From assembly GCA_023362775.1 (NCBI GenBank), contig JALMGJ010000003.1, positions 75,501,355 through 75,565,354 on the forward strand: 64,000 nt of DNA. The letters run 5' to 3'. The notes under the pieces were generated by a model. The model did not search any database. It was not told the origin of the DNA and saw only the letters and a program-made list of their open reading frames with translations. Both the position numbers and the translations under genes were made by a program. Below are positions 12,001 to 22,221 of the stretch, one piece after another (position 1 is the stretch's first letter; every line of letters starts with the position of its first letter). Source of the DNA: Charina bottae (Eukaryota; Chordata; Lepidosauria; Squamata; Charinaidae).

Positions 12001-13263
12001 CTTTTTAACTCCGAATTCAATTATTCTACAGCTACATTCTCACCACACATTTAACCTGGTAACTGAAGTAACCCGCTTTCTGGGTTTGTACAATACACTG
12101 AACCATAAACTAACAGTGAACTGAGCTTGCAAAGAGGCTGAGCCACAAAAAAACTACTTTAGTTAACCAAACAGGATGGTGGGAAAATGCAGCTGTTAAG
12201 TCCTTAACAGGCGTGGGTAAGTGTTCTGTGTGAACACAGCAACGTGTTGCTAAACTTGCCAGCTTTCTCCAAGTCAGAAAGGAACCACCCACCCTCTCTC
12301 AGATGACTGGAAAAACAGTGGAACTGCACTTACACAAAAACAAGAACACAGGGAGAAGTAGGAAATTTGGAAGAAAAATCATACTTAAAAAAACTTTAAA
12401 ACCTGCAGTCTTTGACTTGTAAGACAAGACTGACAGATGTTGTGCTGACAGTGCTATTACAGATGTTGGGTTAAATGTGGATCAATAAGCCCTTAGAAAG
12501 AAATGCAGGAGTAAGAAAGGATTTTGGTGCTTTAATTTGTAATAATTCAATTTAACACACACTTCCTGTGTGTCCAGGAAGACACATCCACAGGAAGGAA
12601 AGCAATTGGCTTTCCTGCAAGAGAAGGTGGGAAGGACACAGTAGCTGGGAAATTATCCAGTGAGAGGATGTGGTAGCCTGCAGTCCTGGCTGAACACCTG
12701 GCAAACTCTTGTCAAAGGGTCTCATTGTCTTAAAGCTCTCTTAGAGTCAAGCCTACATGAGCAGACCATTTATTAGAAAGAAAGCCAAGATATTAATAAC
12801 CAAAGTAGAGTTGCAGTTTCAACATACCTGGAGGGCATCCAATTAGAAAGGCTGCTCTGTCAACAATTTTCTTTATATCATATTTAGACTGGTGATGCAT
12901 AAAGCATGGCTTGGTGATGATTTGAGCTCAGAGTCTTGTTCCAATTGCTCAGGCCTGCCTTAGGGAGGATTCTTCTTCATTTATGCAGCTTAATAAGGGC
13001 ACACATGAATACACATGCAGACCACATACAATGTAATAAGATGGAGTGTCACAATGCACTTACGTACTAACGACACTTCTTTCCTACTACCCCTTCTGTC
13101 AAATAGGAGCTGAAAGTTCTAGCACAAATGCATCTGATAAGTTCTCATGAAAAACAACAGGATTTAAGAATAGTTTTATTTCCCTTTTCTTGAATGTTAT
13201 GATTCATACATGTACATGTATAAAATATGTTATGAATGGCAGCGGTTCTTTTTTCATAGATGT
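9082..13263. other. Intergenic stretch, no gene recognised
   Basis: About 4 kb without a convincing exon. The longest ORFs (160 codons at 9750, 93 codons at 10176 on the minus strand) overlap each other on opposite strands and show no domain or codon pattern I recognise. It includes a (GGAA)n/(GA)n tract at 10979-11014. Confidence 0.6.
10979..11014. repeat. (GGAA)n/(GA)n simple repeat
   Basis: Tandem GGAA units pass into GA units. Confidence 0.85.
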
Positions 13264-13271
13264 GTCTAGGG

Positions 13272-13474
13272 CAGAGCTTTCCAAACTTTTCATGTTGGTG
13301 ACACACTTTTTAGACATGCATCATTTCGTGACACACTCTTACAGCAGGGCACAAGGCAGGCACTAGGACCTGCGCGGAATCCTGGCAGGGCTCAGAGGCA
13401 GCAGCAGCCGCGACACACTCAGACACTGCAGCCGACACACTAATGTGTCCCGACACACAGTTTGGAAAGCTCTG
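13272..13474 (-). mobile_element. hAT MITE, family 2 subfamily A (short form)
   Basis: The ends are CAGAGCTTTCCAAACT and its complement GTTTGGAAAGCTCTG. A perfect 8-bp duplication, GTCTAGGG, flanks it at 13264-13271 and 13475-13482. It is inverted relative to the copies at 22769, 35275 and 40048, and it has only one copy of the internal ~55-bp repeat unit. Confidence 0.92.
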
Positions 13475-13698
13475 GTCTAGGGGTAGATAACTTCTTGAGT
13501 TTTCAAATCTGTTTATGAAAATGAATATGCTATTCATATGCTAAATATGCTATTTAGAACGTACCTCTTTATACTCAAGGAAGAACCACATTATTGCAGT
13601 CAATGTCTAATCTAAGAATACTGGCTTGAAAGTGTTATGAGAGAAAAGGTTTCTTGAATTTCCAATAGATGTCTAAGAATATATACCAATCAAAGATA

Positions 13699-13715
13699 AT
13701 ATATATATATATATA
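13699..13715. repeat. (AT)n tract at SINE insertion site
   Basis: The AT repeat directly precedes the minus-strand SINE. A matching tract follows it at 14044-14061. Confidence 0.85.
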
Positions 13716-14043
13716 AAGGTAAAGGTTCCCCCCGCACATTTGTGCAGTCGTATCCGACTCTAGGGGCTGGTGCTCATCTCCGTTTGTTAGCAGAAGAACC
13801 AGCGTTGTCCGAAGATGCTTCCACGATCATGTGGCTGGCATGACGCACGCGGAATGCTGTTACCATCCCACCGAAGTGGTACCTATTCATCTACTTGCAT
13901 TTGCATGCTTTCAAATTGCTAGGTTGGCAAGAGCTGGGGCGAGTGCGGGAGCTGTCTGTCACATGGGACTAGGGATTCAAACCTCCAAACTTGCAATCTT
14001 CCAATCGACAAGCCTGGCGTCTTACCCGCTGAGCCACCACGCC
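13716..14043 (-). mobile_element. Sauria-type SINE, full length
   Basis: Read on the minus strand it has the tRNA-like head (GGCGTGGTGGCTCAGCGGG), an internal body with AATAGGTACCACTTCGGTGG, and the BovB-like 3' end (ACACGACTGCAC... type block, then GGGGGGAACCTTTACCTTT). It inserted into an AT microsatellite, so its duplication cannot be delimited. Confidence 0.93.
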
Positions 14044-14061
14044 ATATATATATATATATAT

Positions 14062-14083
14062 GGCGTGGTGGCTCAGCGGGTAA
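14062..14083 (+). repeat. Inverted 22-base stub of the SINE 5' end
   Basis: The first 22 bases of the SINE head recur in the opposite direction just beyond an 18-bp AT tract that follows the full copy. They are the exact complement of the SINE terminus at 14022-14043. Confidence 0.9.
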
Positions 14084-14265
14084 TATATATATATAAAATT
14101 AAATAATTTTAAAAAGGAAGATAAAAACTAATACAAACTAATATACAGTAAGAAAAAGAAAAGAAAAAGAAATCAAAGAGAAAGCTAAAAGTGCAAGAAA
14201 GGAAAAAAAGTAAAAGAAAAAAACAAAAACAAAGATACAAAGAAGTAGCTGCTGATCTTCTATAC

Positions 14266-15750
14266 CAAGGGTCGGAAATGGCGGCTCGCGAGCCACATGC
14301 GGCTCTTTGGCCCCTTGAGTGTGGCTCTTCTGCAGATGAACTCACCCCCGCCCCTTCCACGCGATTGGATCCCGCCCCCAAACTCTTACGCTCTTACGCG
14401 CTCTCGCTCTCGCTCTCCAAGGCCGGGGCCACCCGCAGCCGCCCACACCTCGCGCACAGCCCACGGGGCTCTCTGCCGCTCCCTTCGACGGAGGAGGGAC
14501 CGGCGTGCCTTGGGAGCTGCTGCTGGCGGCATGTCTGGGCGAGGCGCACGGGCGGAGCTGCCCGTCTGGCACTTGGGCGCTCCCGAGCCTCTTCCCTTCT
14601 CCCTCGCCACATTCGGGCGTTGAGGCCAGGCAAAGCCGGGCGGTTGCGCAGGGGCGAGGCGAGGAGTCCCGCTCCTGCGCCTACCGCCACATCCGTCCGT
14701 TCCCGGCCTCTCTCCCCATGTCCGGCGGGTACCCATGCCAGAATCCCCGCGACCCGGAGGCAGCGACTGCTCGGAGGGCCCCAGCGAGAAGAGGCGCGTG
14801 ATCCCTGGTGGATCCCTTCGAGGGGCCGCGGGGCTTCCCCGCTTTCCTCCCAAGGAGGCCTCGATGGCGCACCCTCCCGCCCCATCAATCCCCCCACCCC
14901 GCCGTTGGGCGTCAGAGGCTGAAAGGATGTGGCAGGAACGGCCCTGGAAAGCGGGGCCTGCGGAGCGCCACCTTTGGGGAGGAGGGTCCAGCCGGCAAGC
15001 AATGGCGGCACCGGAGTTTTCGCCGGAGCGCTGTCTGTCGGGAGAGAAAAGCAGCCACCGCACAGGCCTGCTTAAAAAACAACCACCCCGAAACCGCTTT
15101 CGAGCCACCTCTCCGGAGGGTCCCTGCGGTCCCGCCGGGTGCACCCCCCCACCCCGCCGTTCGGCGTCCTCTCCCCCCGCTAACCCGAGCCCTGCGGCGG
15201 CCGGGGGAAGCCGAGCCAGGCGGGGGTGCAGCGGGGCCCAGCGGCGCGCTGAGGGTGAAGAGCCGCCTGCTCTCCCCTTGGCCGCCTCCGGTCGGTACAG
15301 TCGCCCCGCCGGAACGGAGCCTGGCTTGGCTCCCCTGGCCACCACAGGGCTCGGGTTAGCGGGGGGAGAGGACACCGAACGGCAGGGTGGGGGGTGCACC
15401 CGGCGGGACCGCAGGGACCCTCCGGAGAGGCGGCTTGAAAGCGGTTTCGGGGTGGTTATTTTTTAAGCGGGCCTGTGCGGTGCCATCCCATTTTGATAAA
15501 AATCTCAATTTTGTCCTGTTTTTTAAACCTGACGGGAATGGCGCGGAAGGTGGATCCGAGTCGGAGCTGCCAATTGGAGGCAGCCCAGAAGTGGAAGCCC
15601 TCCCGCCTATCAGCGCACGGCAAAGGAGGGCGGAGAGGCAGAGAGGAGGGCAGACTGGGGGCGGGGTTTGCAGGTGGGGGCCATTCATGTGGACATGGGG
15701 GGGTTGCAGGTGGGAGCCAATCGCGCAGACCAGCGGAGAGGTTTCCAGTC
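14266..15750. repeat. GC-rich, CpG-dense repetitive block
   Basis: It starts with a block (CGGCTCGCGAGCCACATGCG, CTCTTTGGCCCCTTGAG) that I recall as the end of a common hAT-like vertebrate element. It is very GC- and CpG-rich, so ORFs of 60-337 codons appear in every frame on both strands. Those are composition artefacts. Its right part (about 15598-15740) shares modules with 38846-38890 and 39040-39100: a CTATCAGYGCRC motif and GGCGGGGTTTGCAGG...GGGAGCCAATCG. It could be a repeat rather than a host CpG island. No right-hand terminal repeat was found. Confidence 0.5.
15057..15481. repeat. ~137-bp inverted repeat (arms 15057-15194 and 15345-15481)
   Basis: The left arm (start ACCGCACAGGCC, end CGAGCCCTG) is matched by the reverse complement of the right arm (start CAGGGCTCGGG, end GCCTGTGCGGT) with only a few differences. 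The 150-bp centre is GC-rich. The structure could fold into a large hairpin. Confidence 0.85.
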
Positions 15751-15751
15751 A

Positions 15752-16170
15752 GCAATAAATGTAGATATTGTCTTTTCTCTGATCAAAGAAGTCAATTTAG
15801 CCATCTCTGCAAACTCCATCATCTTCATCAACCATTCCTCCATTGTGGGTAGTGCCGAATCTTTCCATCTTCGTGCATATAATACTTTTGCTGCAGTTAT
15901 CATGTACAAAAACAAAGTTCCATGACTTTTTTTCCAACTGTTTGTCCATCAATACCCAAAGAAAAAACTCTGGTCTTAATTGTATATTAATCTTTAAAAT
16001 CCTCTGAATCAGTGTATTTGAATCCAGAATTTTCTATCTTTTTTACACATCGACCAAACAAGATAAAATATCCCTCCTTGTTATTCACATTTTTGACATA
16101 AATTTGAAGCACCTTTATACATTCTAGACAATTTATTTGGTGACATACTGTATACCAATGGTATACCAAT
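15752..16170 (-). mobile_element. L1-like LINE ORF2 C-terminal fragment
   Basis: The minus-strand translation includes MYMITAAKVLYARRWKDSAL and TMEEWLMKMMEFAEMAKLTS, then LIREKTISTFIADWKPL. This matches the C-terminus of L1-type ORF2 proteins as I remember it. Frames are broken upstream. The element continues at 16474 after an inserted solo LTR. Confidence 0.75.
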
Positions 16171-16175
16171 GGTAC

Positions 16176-16468
16176 TGTGATGGAATGTGTTCCTGGAGGA
16201 GGGGGTGATGTGGTGCATTCCGGCACGGATACTGTTTCCCAGGGGGAGAGAGCATTCCAGTCTGATAAGAGACTTCGAAGCCCGGACTCTGTTGCTGGGA
16301 GGGTTAAGAAGTTCAAGGCAGCCCCTCCCTAGAGCCCTTTGGAGTTATTACCCTTAGGTTGGTTAGGTAGCTTTAGTCTGGCAAGATTCTGTTCATAGGG
16401 TAAGAGCAATAAGGAAACTAGAGTTGGAAACCCTTCTCAGCGTGGTTCTTGTCCCCGATCCCCTGACA
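16176..16468 (+). mobile_element. Solo LTR with 5-bp target-site duplication
   Basis: The element begins TGTGATGGAATG and ends CCCCTGACA, which are TG...CA termini. The pentamer GGTAC flanks it exactly at 16171-16175 and 16469-16473. Its 293-bp length and 5-bp duplication fit an LTR of a Ty3/gypsy-like or endogenous-retrovirus-like element reduced by LTR recombination. There is no internal region. The strand is not certain. It interrupts an L1 fragment. Confidence 0.85.
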
Positions 16469-16473
16469 GGTAC

Positions 16474-16790
16474 ATCATTCTATAAAAATTCTCTTTAAGA
16501 TTATAGTGTAAATTTCAATCCTTTCAACCACACATTTTCCCATTGTTCCATCTGTATATTATAACCAAAAATTTAAGCCCACTTTATCATACATTCTTTC
16601 ACTTGTTCTTCTGTTTCAAATTTCAATAAAAGTTTATACATTTTAGCAATTACATGTTTGTCATTTGTACACAGTTCTATTTCAAACTCAGTCTTACAAT
16701 GTTCAAAATCATAAACTCTTTTGTCTACTTTAAATCTTTCTAATAACTGTAAATAAGATAACCATTTTTAAATAAAAATAAAATTAAAAG
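16474..16790 (-). mobile_element. L1-like LINE fragment, upstream continuation
   Basis: The minus-strand reading contains a stretch like FEIELCTNDKHVIAKMYKLL and then QMEQWENVWLKGLKF, typical of the C-terminal third of L1 ORF2. Stop codons interrupt it. It joins the 15752-16170 fragment across the solo LTR. Confidence 0.7.
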
Positions 16791-17424
16791 CTTTTGTGGA
16801 TCACCATGCATTGCATCTGTAGTATAGATCCTGTTCCAAGAGATCAGTTTCCCACAACCTGGTGTCTGCTGCATCGGTTAATTCTGCAGGCTTGAAACTG
16901 TATAAGGAGGGCAGCAAGATGCTGGTAGTCTTATGGATATAAATGGGAGAAGGACCATTATAACTTAGAATATGGCTGGGGATTCCACTTTCTAGTAAGA
17001 GAGTCCAGAGTCTGGATGATCAGCTTCAGCAAGGTAATTCACCTCATGAAGCCATGTCATTCTGTCCATTCCAAAGAAAAATTGAAGCAGGGGCAATTTA
17101 CCCCACTGACTGGCTTCTGTGCCTGTGCAAAAACGGTTGTTAGCAAGTGAAGTGAAGCAGCACAGCTGTTCTTCTCCCCTCTGTTGATTAGGAATGGGGT
17201 GCTGCTCTGGACAGGCACCATGTCTGAATCTCCAAAGAAGGATGGTGTTCACGTTTATCCACTAGAGGGCGCCATGATTCCAATTTTCAAGACAGCAGCA
17301 ATTTAGAAAAGCAGTCCACAATCTTAAAAAAAGCAGCATCAAGCATTGGTTTCTTCTTTTGTTTGAGACATGATGAGATATTATAGCTTTAATGTAAAGA
17401 AAACTTTATAATATATTGTGTTTC

Positions 17425-20400
17425 TCACTCGCTGGATCGTCACCTTGTTGTGGTGAGTGGGCTTGTGTGTTCCCAATGAACCCTGTGAGCGAAGCCGTCG
17501 GGAGTCATGTACTCCTGGCAGGGTCACCCATGGCGGTAAGGTCCAGGGGGAGGAACCAGACAAAGAACGATCCAAGAAAGTCCTCAACGGCAGAACAGGC
17601 GGAAGATAACAAGGTGTATTGTTACAACGGCTGCGAAGGCGGATGAAGGCTGCAGCAGACAAAAGGTCACCAATCATCATGGTATCCATGCCATTGGATT
17701 AGAACCTTTTTCTGTGAAGGTTGTGTGCTGATCGTTGTGCACCGATCTCCACACATAAAACAAATTCACGCACAGGCGTCTTCCAACCACACCAAACCCA
17801 AAACAACCAAAAGTCCCATGGCGACTGATGAATGGCAACGGGGGCAGGACTGTGAAATCCGGAAGCTCCTAGTCATGGACCAGCACATGGGCGGTGGATA
17901 CGGATTCAGTCGCCCTGACTCAAGGATCGAGGCAGTTGAGTAGTTCGGCAGCTGTATCCACGACTGAGCAGCCCTATTTAGGATCCACTCTGCTCACCCC
18001 ATATGGGGAGGGGGCTAGAAAAGGTGCCCTAAACATAGTCTGCCTCATTTTCTCCCTGACTGGATTACCGCGACCAGTGGGGTCACCATCTAGCGGTCGT
18101 AAAAAACACATGAATTTTGGAACATGGAATATACGGACACTGCAAGACAATATGGATAGTGAACGACCTGAATGTAGGACTGCCATTATTGCAAGGGAGC
18201 TGAGACGTTTTAATATTGATATAGCAGCACTCCAAGAAACTCGAAGAGCAGGAGAAGGACAGTTGAAGGAAGAAAAAGGAGGTTATACCTTCTTTTGGAA
18301 AGGACTGCCTGAACAAGAACGACGAATACATGGGGTAGGCTTTGCTATCAAAAACGACATTGTGAAGCTCTTGTCAGAAGTTCCCACTGGGATTAACGAA
18401 CGACTCTCAACTCTGCGAATAAAACTCGACAAAAACCAACAGGCAACTATCCTAAGTGCTTACGCACCAACACTAGATGCAGATGAGGATATCAAGGAAA
18501 AATTTTATACCCAGCTGGACACCATCTTATCAGAGATACCAAAGGAGGATAAAATTATCCTCCTGGGCGATTTCAATGCAAGAGTTGGGCGTGATTTTGA
18601 TTTGTGGCCAGGGATCATTGGGAAAGAAGGAGTTGACAACAGCAACACAAATGGAATCTTACTTCTGACTAAATGTGCAGAGCATAACCTTGTCATTACT
18701 AACACACTCTTTCGCCAGAAAAATAAATTTAAAACATCATGGAAGCACCCACGGTCGAAGCACTGGCATCTTTTAGATTATGTAATTGTCCGTGCTAGAG
18801 ATCGCCGTGATGTACTTCTCACCAGAGCCATGACGAGCGCCGATGACTGCTGGACAGACCATCGATTAATTCGATCCACGATGGCCATAAAGATTGTCCC
18901 TCATCGTAGGCTCCAAGGAAGAAAACCAAGGCGTAAAATGAATACACTGGCCCTTCAAGATCCTATTAAACGAGCTTGCTTTCAATCAACTCTCAAGGAA
19001 CATCTGCCTATGGAACTTCCTGAAAATGTTGAGGAACACTGGATTAAATTGAAGACTTCTATTATTTCAGCCTGTGAACAAACTATCGGATACCAGACTA
19101 AGAGACATCAGGACTGGTTTGATGAGAACGATAGTGAGATTGAACATATTATTGACAAGAAAAGGAAAGCCTTCCAGATATGGCAAAAAGATATTAACTG
19201 TGCCGTTAAGAAAAAAATCTACGCCAGTGCAAAGGCAGAAGTCCAAAGAAGAACTAGAGAACTTAAGAACATATGGTGGATAAAAAAAGCCCAAGAAACC
19301 CAACATTTTGCAGATGCTCATGATGCACGGGGCTTTTTTAATGCCATAAAGGCCATCTATGGACCAACAAACCATGGTACAAATCCCTTACGCTCAGTAG
19401 ATGGTGCTAAGCTTCTAAAGGACAAAGAGTCTATTGCACTGCGCTGGAAAGAGCATTACTACAATCTCCTTAATCGTCACTCTACTGTGGCTGATGAAGT
19501 CTTCTTGCAAATCCCGCAAAAACAAATAAGAAATGAGCTTGCAGTACCCCCTAGTTTGGAGGAAGTCAGTAAAGCCACTAAACAAATGAAAAATAACAAA
19601 GCTAGTGGACCTGATGGGATTCCTGCTGAAGTCTTTAAAGAAGGCGGGCCTGAACTTACACAACAACTTCATAAGCTCATCGAAAAAATCTGGATGAGGG
19701 AGGAGATTCCAGCAGACTTTAGGGATGCCATAATTATCACTCTCTTTAAAAAGGGTGATAGAACAGACTGTGGAAACTATCGAGGCATCTCCCTTCTAGC
19801 CACAGCAGGCAAAATCCTGGCAAAGATCATTGCAAACCGTCTCCTATCTGTATCAGAAGACATCCTCCCTGAAACGCAAAATGGCTTCCGCCCTTCCAGG
19901 GGAACAGTGGATATGATCTTCACTGCACGACAGCTTCAAGAAAAATGCAAGGAGCAAAACCGCCCTCTGTACATGGCGTTTATTGATCTGACTAAAGCTT
20001 TTGATACTGTAAATCGTACTGCTCTCTGGACCATCCTTCTGAAAATCGGATGCCCTGATAAATTTGTGAACATCTTGCGATTACTCCATGACGACATGAT
20101 GGCAACAATCCTGAATAACAATGGCTCTCAAAGCGATCCATTTAAAGTGGAATCCGGCGTTAAACAGGGATGTGTTATTGCTCCAACCTTATTCGCTATC
20201 TTCATCGCTATGATTATGCACCTTGTTGAAGAGAAACTTCCTACTGGTGTAGAAATTATATATCGAACAGATGGAAAGCTTTTTAATCTTAGTAGGCTGA
20301 AAGCAAAAAATAAGGTAATTGCAACTTCTGTTATAGAACTTCAATATGCTGATGATAACGTAGTCTGTGCACACTCCGAGGAAGATCTTCAAACTATCCT

Positions 20401-21348
20401 AAACATCTTTGCAGAAGCATATGAAAAACTCGGCCTCTCGATTAACATTAAAAAAACCAAAGTGCTTTACCAGCAAGTTCGAACCAATCCCTCCGCAGCG
20501 CCATCAATCCAGCTTAAAGGTGTGTCACTAGAAAATGTCGATCACTTTTCTTATCTCGGCAGCCATCTATCTACAAAAGCCGACATCGACGCTGAAATTC
20601 AGCATCGCCTGAGCTCTGCGAGTGTAGCTTTCTCCCGAATGAAGCGTAGAGTGTTTGAGGATCGGGACATTCGCAGGGAGACCAAAATGCTTGTTTACAA
20701 AGCCATTGTACTACCAACCCTTCTGTACGCCTGTGAAACATGGACCCTCTACAAACGCCACCTCCAACTTCTTGAAAGATTCCATCAACGCTGCCTCCGA
20801 AAAATTCTGCAAATTACTTGGGAAGATAGGCGGACTAATGTTAGCGTATTAGAAGAAGCGAAAACCACCAGCATTGAAACAATGATCATCCAACATCAAC
20901 TTCGCTGGACCGGTCATGTTGTTCGAATGCCTGACCATCGTCTTCCAAAGCAGCTACTTTACTCCCAACTTAAGAATGGAAAACGGAATATTGGTGGACA
21001 GCAAAAGAGATTCAAAGATACTCTCAAAGTTAATTTAAAAAAATGTAATATCAGCATTGAGAACTGGGAAGCCCTAACTCATGAGCGTTTCAATTGGAGG
21101 TCATCCTTTATTAATGGCGCTATGGACTTTGAAGAAACACGAGTACAGGGCGAAAAGGATAAAAGAGCTAAAAGGAAGGCACGTCAGGCAGACGCTCATC
21201 ATGACCGTCTCCCACCCGGAAACCTATGCCCTCATTGTGGGAGGTTGTGCGGATCCAAAATTGGCCTTTACAGCCACTTACGGATCCACCGTTAAAATTT
21301 TACCTTTGGAAGACAATCTTACTCGGCTACGAGTGATCGCCAATGATG
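17425..21348 (+). mobile_element. Full-length APE-type non-LTR retrotransposon, RTE-like
   Basis: A 10-bp perfect direct repeat, ATTGTGTTTC, lies at 17415-17424 and 21349-21358 and bounds a 3.92-kb element. It has about 470 bp of 5' leader, one long intact ORF and a 53-bp 3' end that finishes with an ATGATG tail. The short 3' UTR with a trinucleotide tail instead of poly(A) is RTE-like. The leader starts TCACTCGCTGGATCGTCACC. I remember this protein type as the one often mislabelled craniofacial-development-protein-2-like or jockey-like in mollusc, flatworm and fish genomes. The exact clade needs a phylogeny. No second copy lies in the window. Confidence 0.93.
17894..21295 (+). CDS. LINE polyprotein: APE endonuclease, reverse transcriptase, C-terminal C2H2 finger
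   Basis: The ORF is 1133 codons with no frameshift or stop. The apurinic-type endonuclease spans about residues 74-335: GTWNIRTL with N79, LQETR with E115, LLGDFNARVG with D226 and N228, and CWTDHRL with D322 and H323. The usual Ser of the SDH motif is Thr. The reverse transcriptase spans about residues 570-880: NNKASGPDGIPAEVF, GNYRGISLL, AFIDLTKAFD with D698, SGVKQGC near 753, and the catalytic YADD at 818-821. A thumb-like region follows, with a GHVVRMP motif. The protein ends in a finger with C1112, C1115, H1128 and H1132. It nicks target DNA and copies its own RNA there. All catalytic residues I can check are present. The true start could be downstream of 17894, because the first ~70 residues are poorly conserved in character. 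Confidence 0.93.
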   Translation: MDTDSVALTQGSRQLSSSAAVSTTEQPYLGSTLLTPYGEGARKGALNIVCLIFSLTGLPRPVGSPSSGRKKHMNFGTWNIRTLQDNMDSERPECRTAIIARELRRFNIDIAALQETRRAGEGQLKEEKGGYTFFWKGLPEQERRIHGVGFAIKNDIVKLLSEVPTGINERLSTLRIKLDKNQQATILSAYAPTLDADEDIKEKFYTQLDTILSEIPKEDKIILLGDFNARVGRDFDLWPGIIGKEGVDNSNTNGILLLTKCAEHNLVITNTLFRQKNKFKTSWKHPRSKHWHLLDYVIVRARDRRDVLLTRAMTSADDCWTDHRLIRSTMAIKIVPHRRLQGRKPRRKMNTLALQDPIKRACFQSTLKEHLPMELPENVEEHWIKLKTSIISACEQTIGYQTKRHQDWFDENDSEIEHIIDKKRKAFQIWQKDINCAVKKKIYASAKAEVQRRTRELKNIWWIKKAQETQHFADAHDARGFFNAIKAIYGPTNHGTNPLRSVDGAKLLKDKESIALRWKEHYYNLLNRHSTVADEVFLQIPQKQIRNELAVPPSLEEVSKATKQMKNNKASGPDGIPAEVFKEGGPELTQQLHKLIEKIWMREEIPADFRDAIIITLFKKGDRTDCGNYRGISLLATAGKILAKIIANRLLSVSEDILPETQNGFRPSRGTVDMIFTARQLQEKCKEQNRPLYMAFIDLTKAFDTVNRTALWTILLKIGCPDKFVNILRLLHDDMMATILNNNGSQSDPFKVESGVKQGCVIAPTLFAIFIAMIMHLVEEKLPTGVEIIYRTDGKLFNLSRLKAKNKVIATSVIELQYADDNVVCAHSEEDLQTILNIFAEAYEKLGLSINIKKTKVLYQQVRTNPSAAPSIQLKGVSLENVDHFSYLGSHLSTKADIDAEIQHRLSSASVAFSRMKRRVFEDRDIRRETKMLVYKAIVLPTLLYACETWTLYKRHLQLLERFHQRCLRKILQITWEDRRTNVSVLEEAKTTSIETMIIQHQLRWTGHVVRMPDHRLPKQLLYSQLKNGKRNIGGQQKRFKDTLKVNLKKCNISIENWEALTHERFNWRSSFINGAMDFEETRVQGEKDKRAKRKARQADAHHDRLPPGNLCPHCGRLCGSKIGLYSHLRIHR

Positions 21349-21358
21349 ATTGTGTTTC

Positions 21359-22093
21359 ACCTTCCCAATACTATTGAGAAACAACCAAACAAATAATGGT
21401 TAATCCAGTTACAGAACTGCTAATGGCTTATAGCATTCAGTCCCGAAGCAAGCTGTTACTCCACTTTTACAAAAGGAGATACAGCCATTCTCTAAGCCCT
21501 TGGCCATGAGGGAACGGAATGCTTATGAATGCCTTCCCTAGCTCAGGTGTGTTAGATTACAGCTGCCGTCATCCACAGCCAGCATGGTAATATTGACAAA
21601 GGAGAATCAAAAGGAGGGCTTTTGTAGGCCTTAACATTTGTTTAGTAGAGGAAATTTTACTAGGTTCTCTGGCTCAGCTGGTGCAACAAGTTTATCCATG
21701 ATTAACTGAACCATGACTTTTCCAACCCAGTTTTTTGTACAACCCACTGAACCATATGCTGATCACACAGGCTGGGTTATACAACCCATTCGGTTAAAAT
21801 ATGGCTACTTGATACATCAGTATGTCCCGTAAACACAGCTTGTTCCATACATAAAACTCCTTTCTTTACTCAGCTATAAAGTCACAGACAACCTTTTCCT
21901 GCACTCAGGCATTCCTCGAACGGACAAACTGAAAAGCTTCGGACAAGAATTAGTTGCTTGATGCATGCTGTGTTTAAGACTATTACATTGCTTGTCTATT
22001 ATAATGCAGCTTTTGTTTTTATATTATATATCTCGATTCCTGGATTTTATTTCTGCTTTCGTTGTATGTCATCACATGGATTTATTACAAAGC
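21359..22093. other. Intergenic stretch, no feature recognised
   Basis: No domain-bearing ORF and no clear repeat ends between the LINE and the GA-rich microsatellite. Confidence 0.5.
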
Positions 22094-22095
22094 AA

Positions 22096-22142
<47 letters not shown>

Positions 22143-22221
22143 GAAGGAAGGAAGGAAGGAAGGAAGGAAGGAAGGAAGGAAGGAAGGAAGGAAGGAAGGA
22201 AGGAAGGAAGGAAGGAAGGAA
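22094..22221. repeat. (AAAG)n to (AAGG)n compound microsatellite
   Basis: About 47 bp of AAAG units change abruptly at 22141 to about 80 bp of AAGG units. The Lys/Arg/Glu-rich ORFs over it are artefacts of the repeat. Confidence 0.95.

Noticed and set aside
14191..15466. Long ORFs of up to 337 codons on both strands in the GC-rich block
   Set aside because: They overlap in almost every frame, have no domain, and their Pro/Arg/Gly/Ala composition simply reflects GC-rich DNA with few stop codons.
17416..17892. Short ORFs in the LINE leader as a separate ORF1
   Set aside because: They are 72-76 codons, in different frames, with no coiled coil, RRM or zinc-knuckle motif. The leader is better read as 5' UTR.
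22094..22221. CRISPR-like or satellite array
   Set aside because: The unit is four bases, with no spacers. It is a plain microsatellite.
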